21,239 bases of DNA from JAAYGT01 sp050252075 (GTDB lineage: Bacteria; Pseudomonadota; Gammaproteobacteria; Burkholderiales; Burkholderiaceae_B): positions 1 through 21,239 of the forward strand of contig JBFWLP010000061.1 of assembly GCA_050252075.1 (NCBI GenBank). The letters run 5' to 3'. Every line of letters starts with the position of its first letter. The first letter of the stretch is position 1. The position numbers were made by a program, and so were the translations under genes. This document shows, piece by piece, positions 20,500 through 21,239 of the stretch. Below the pieces are notes generated by a model. It worked only from the letters and a program-made list of their open reading frames with translations, did no database searches and was not told the DNA's origin.

Positions 20500-21239
20500 C
20501 CGGCGGCGTGTTCATTTTTTTAGCCAGCGCATGCGCCAGATCGGCGACCGAAGCAGCGTAAAAATAGCTTCGGTTGTAGTGCGTAATGGCGAAAAAATTG
20601 GGCGTTGCCGTACGGTACTCCACGGTACCGCGCGGCTCGTCAACCAGATTCACAATGCCCAGCTTGTAAGTTTGCCATCGCCCGTCGGTACCGGCTTTGG
20701 CGCCGGCCTGTTGCAGCGCTTCCCAGGTCAGGGTGGGTTCCAGGCCGCCCGCCACCAGCCGGGCGGGGTCGGCCGGCAGTTGCACCGGCGCAAAAACGGG
20801 TAATCCGGGTACCCAGCCATGCAGGCGTAAAAACCGTGCAACCGAGTGAATTGCGTCGGTGGTGCTGGCGTGCAGGTCGATCCGCCCGTCGGCATCGCCG
20901 TCGGCGGCATAGCGCATAAGGCTGCCCGGCATGAACTGCGGCAGCCCCATGGCGCCCGCAAACGATCCGGTGGTCTGGCGGGCGTTCAGGGCGCCTTCAT
21001 AATCCAGTTGAATAAAATCGGCGAGCTGATCGCGAAACAGCTGGCTGCGCTCGGGACGTGACGGGTCGGGGTAGCGAAAACCCAGCGTTGCCAGTGCATC
21101 GAGTACGCTGAAATTGCCGGTGTAACGGCCGTAGACGGTTTCCACGCCAATAATGGCAACGATGACTGATGCGGGTACGCCGTAGGTTTCGGCGGCTTGA
21201 TCCAGCGTGCTTCGATGCGTGCGCCAGAACGTTTCGCCG
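20492..21239 (-). CDS. mltB: Lytic murein transglycosylase B, C-terminal part (5' end outside window)
   Basis: MltB cleaves peptidoglycan glycan strands to 1,6-anhydro products in the periplasm. About 248 residues are visible; the frame stays open to the right edge, so the N-terminus with any signal sequence is missing. The catalytic glutamate lies in IIGVETVYGR just after AAETYGVPASVIVA. GAMGLPQFMPGSLMRYA, the DGRIDLHASTTDAIHSVARFL segment (matching the EF-hand-like region DGHINLWDPVDAIGSVANY of E. coli MltB in placement), and the end motif ITHYNRSYFYAASVADLA identify the MltB/Slt35 family. An in-frame GTG at 21145 falls inside the catalytic motif and cannot be the true start. It ends with TGA at 20494-20492, overlapping the convergent cysM stop. 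Whether it is the lipoprotein or soluble form is not visible. Confidence 0.93.
   Translation of the reverse strand, partial: GETFWRTHRSTLDQAAETYGVPASVIVAIIGVETVYGRYTGNFSVLDALATLGFRYPDPSRPERSQLFRDQLADFIQLDYEGALNARQTTGSFAGAMGLPQFMPGSLMRYAADGDADGRIDLHASTTDAIHSVARFLRLHGWVPGLPVFAPVQLPADPARLVAGGLEPTLTWEALQQAGAKAGTDGRWQTYKLGIVNLVDEPRGTVEYRTATPNFFAITHYNRSYFYAASVADLAHALAKKMNTPPVN

Overview
The window is a GC-rich chromosomal segment of a betaproteobacterium, most likely of the order Burkholderiales and the Bordetella/Achromobacter/Pusillimonas side of Alcaligenaceae. Three things support this: a tmRNA whose encoded tag reads ANDERFALAA, a barrel-less OmpA with the conserved Burkholderiales N-terminal segment, and the gene order gph-ubiG-ompA / gyrA-serC-pheA-hisC-tyrA-aroA-cmk-rpsA-ihfB-lapA-lapB-hldA-hldD-comEA-cysM. 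The genus assignment is an inference from memory of protein families, not from a search.

Left end (1-1096): a complete type II toxin-antitoxin pair of the PrlF/YhaV family. Its promoter is built into a large near-perfect palindrome made of two tandem 14-bp half-sites. It lies directly beyond the 3' end of the tmRNA gene ssrA, a classic integration site for genomic islands, so this part is probably accessory DNA.

Minus-strand core block (1056-3675): ompA (own extended -10 promoter and terminator), ubiG, a HAD phosphatase (gph or its paralogue mupP), then ssrA with its own -10 and a strong terminator. These read leftwards, away from gyrA.

Plus-strand mixed-function block (4012-15301): gyrA, followed without a gap by serC, pheA, hisC, tyrA, aroA and cmk. 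Most junctions are ATGA or similar overlaps. rpsA and ihfB follow after a 146-bp gap that holds a hairpin, and a strong terminator closes the block. It combines serine/PLP synthesis, both terminal branches of aromatic amino acid synthesis, the last-but-one shikimate step (EPSP synthase), CMP kinase, ribosomal protein S1 and IHF-beta. This matches the known proteobacterial serC-aro 'supraoperon'.

Plus-strand envelope block (15337-18912): lapA and lapB (control of LPS synthesis through LpxC) run into hldA and hldD (ADP-heptose synthesis for the LPS inner core), again with ATGA overlaps.

Right end (19047-21239): a ComEA-like helix-hairpin-helix protein, cysM with an inverted repeat around a -10 placed to give an almost leaderless mRNA, and on the opposite strand the C-terminal part of a lytic murein transglycosylase B. 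That gene is cut by the window edge and its stop overlaps the end of cysM.

Most of the window is ordinary conserved core genome. I found no CRISPR array, insertion sequence or undescribed gene system. The best leads are the toxin-antitoxin operator and its position at ssrA, the possible reassignment of gph to MupP, the unusual leaders of rpsA and cysM, and the LapB-heptose gene coupling.
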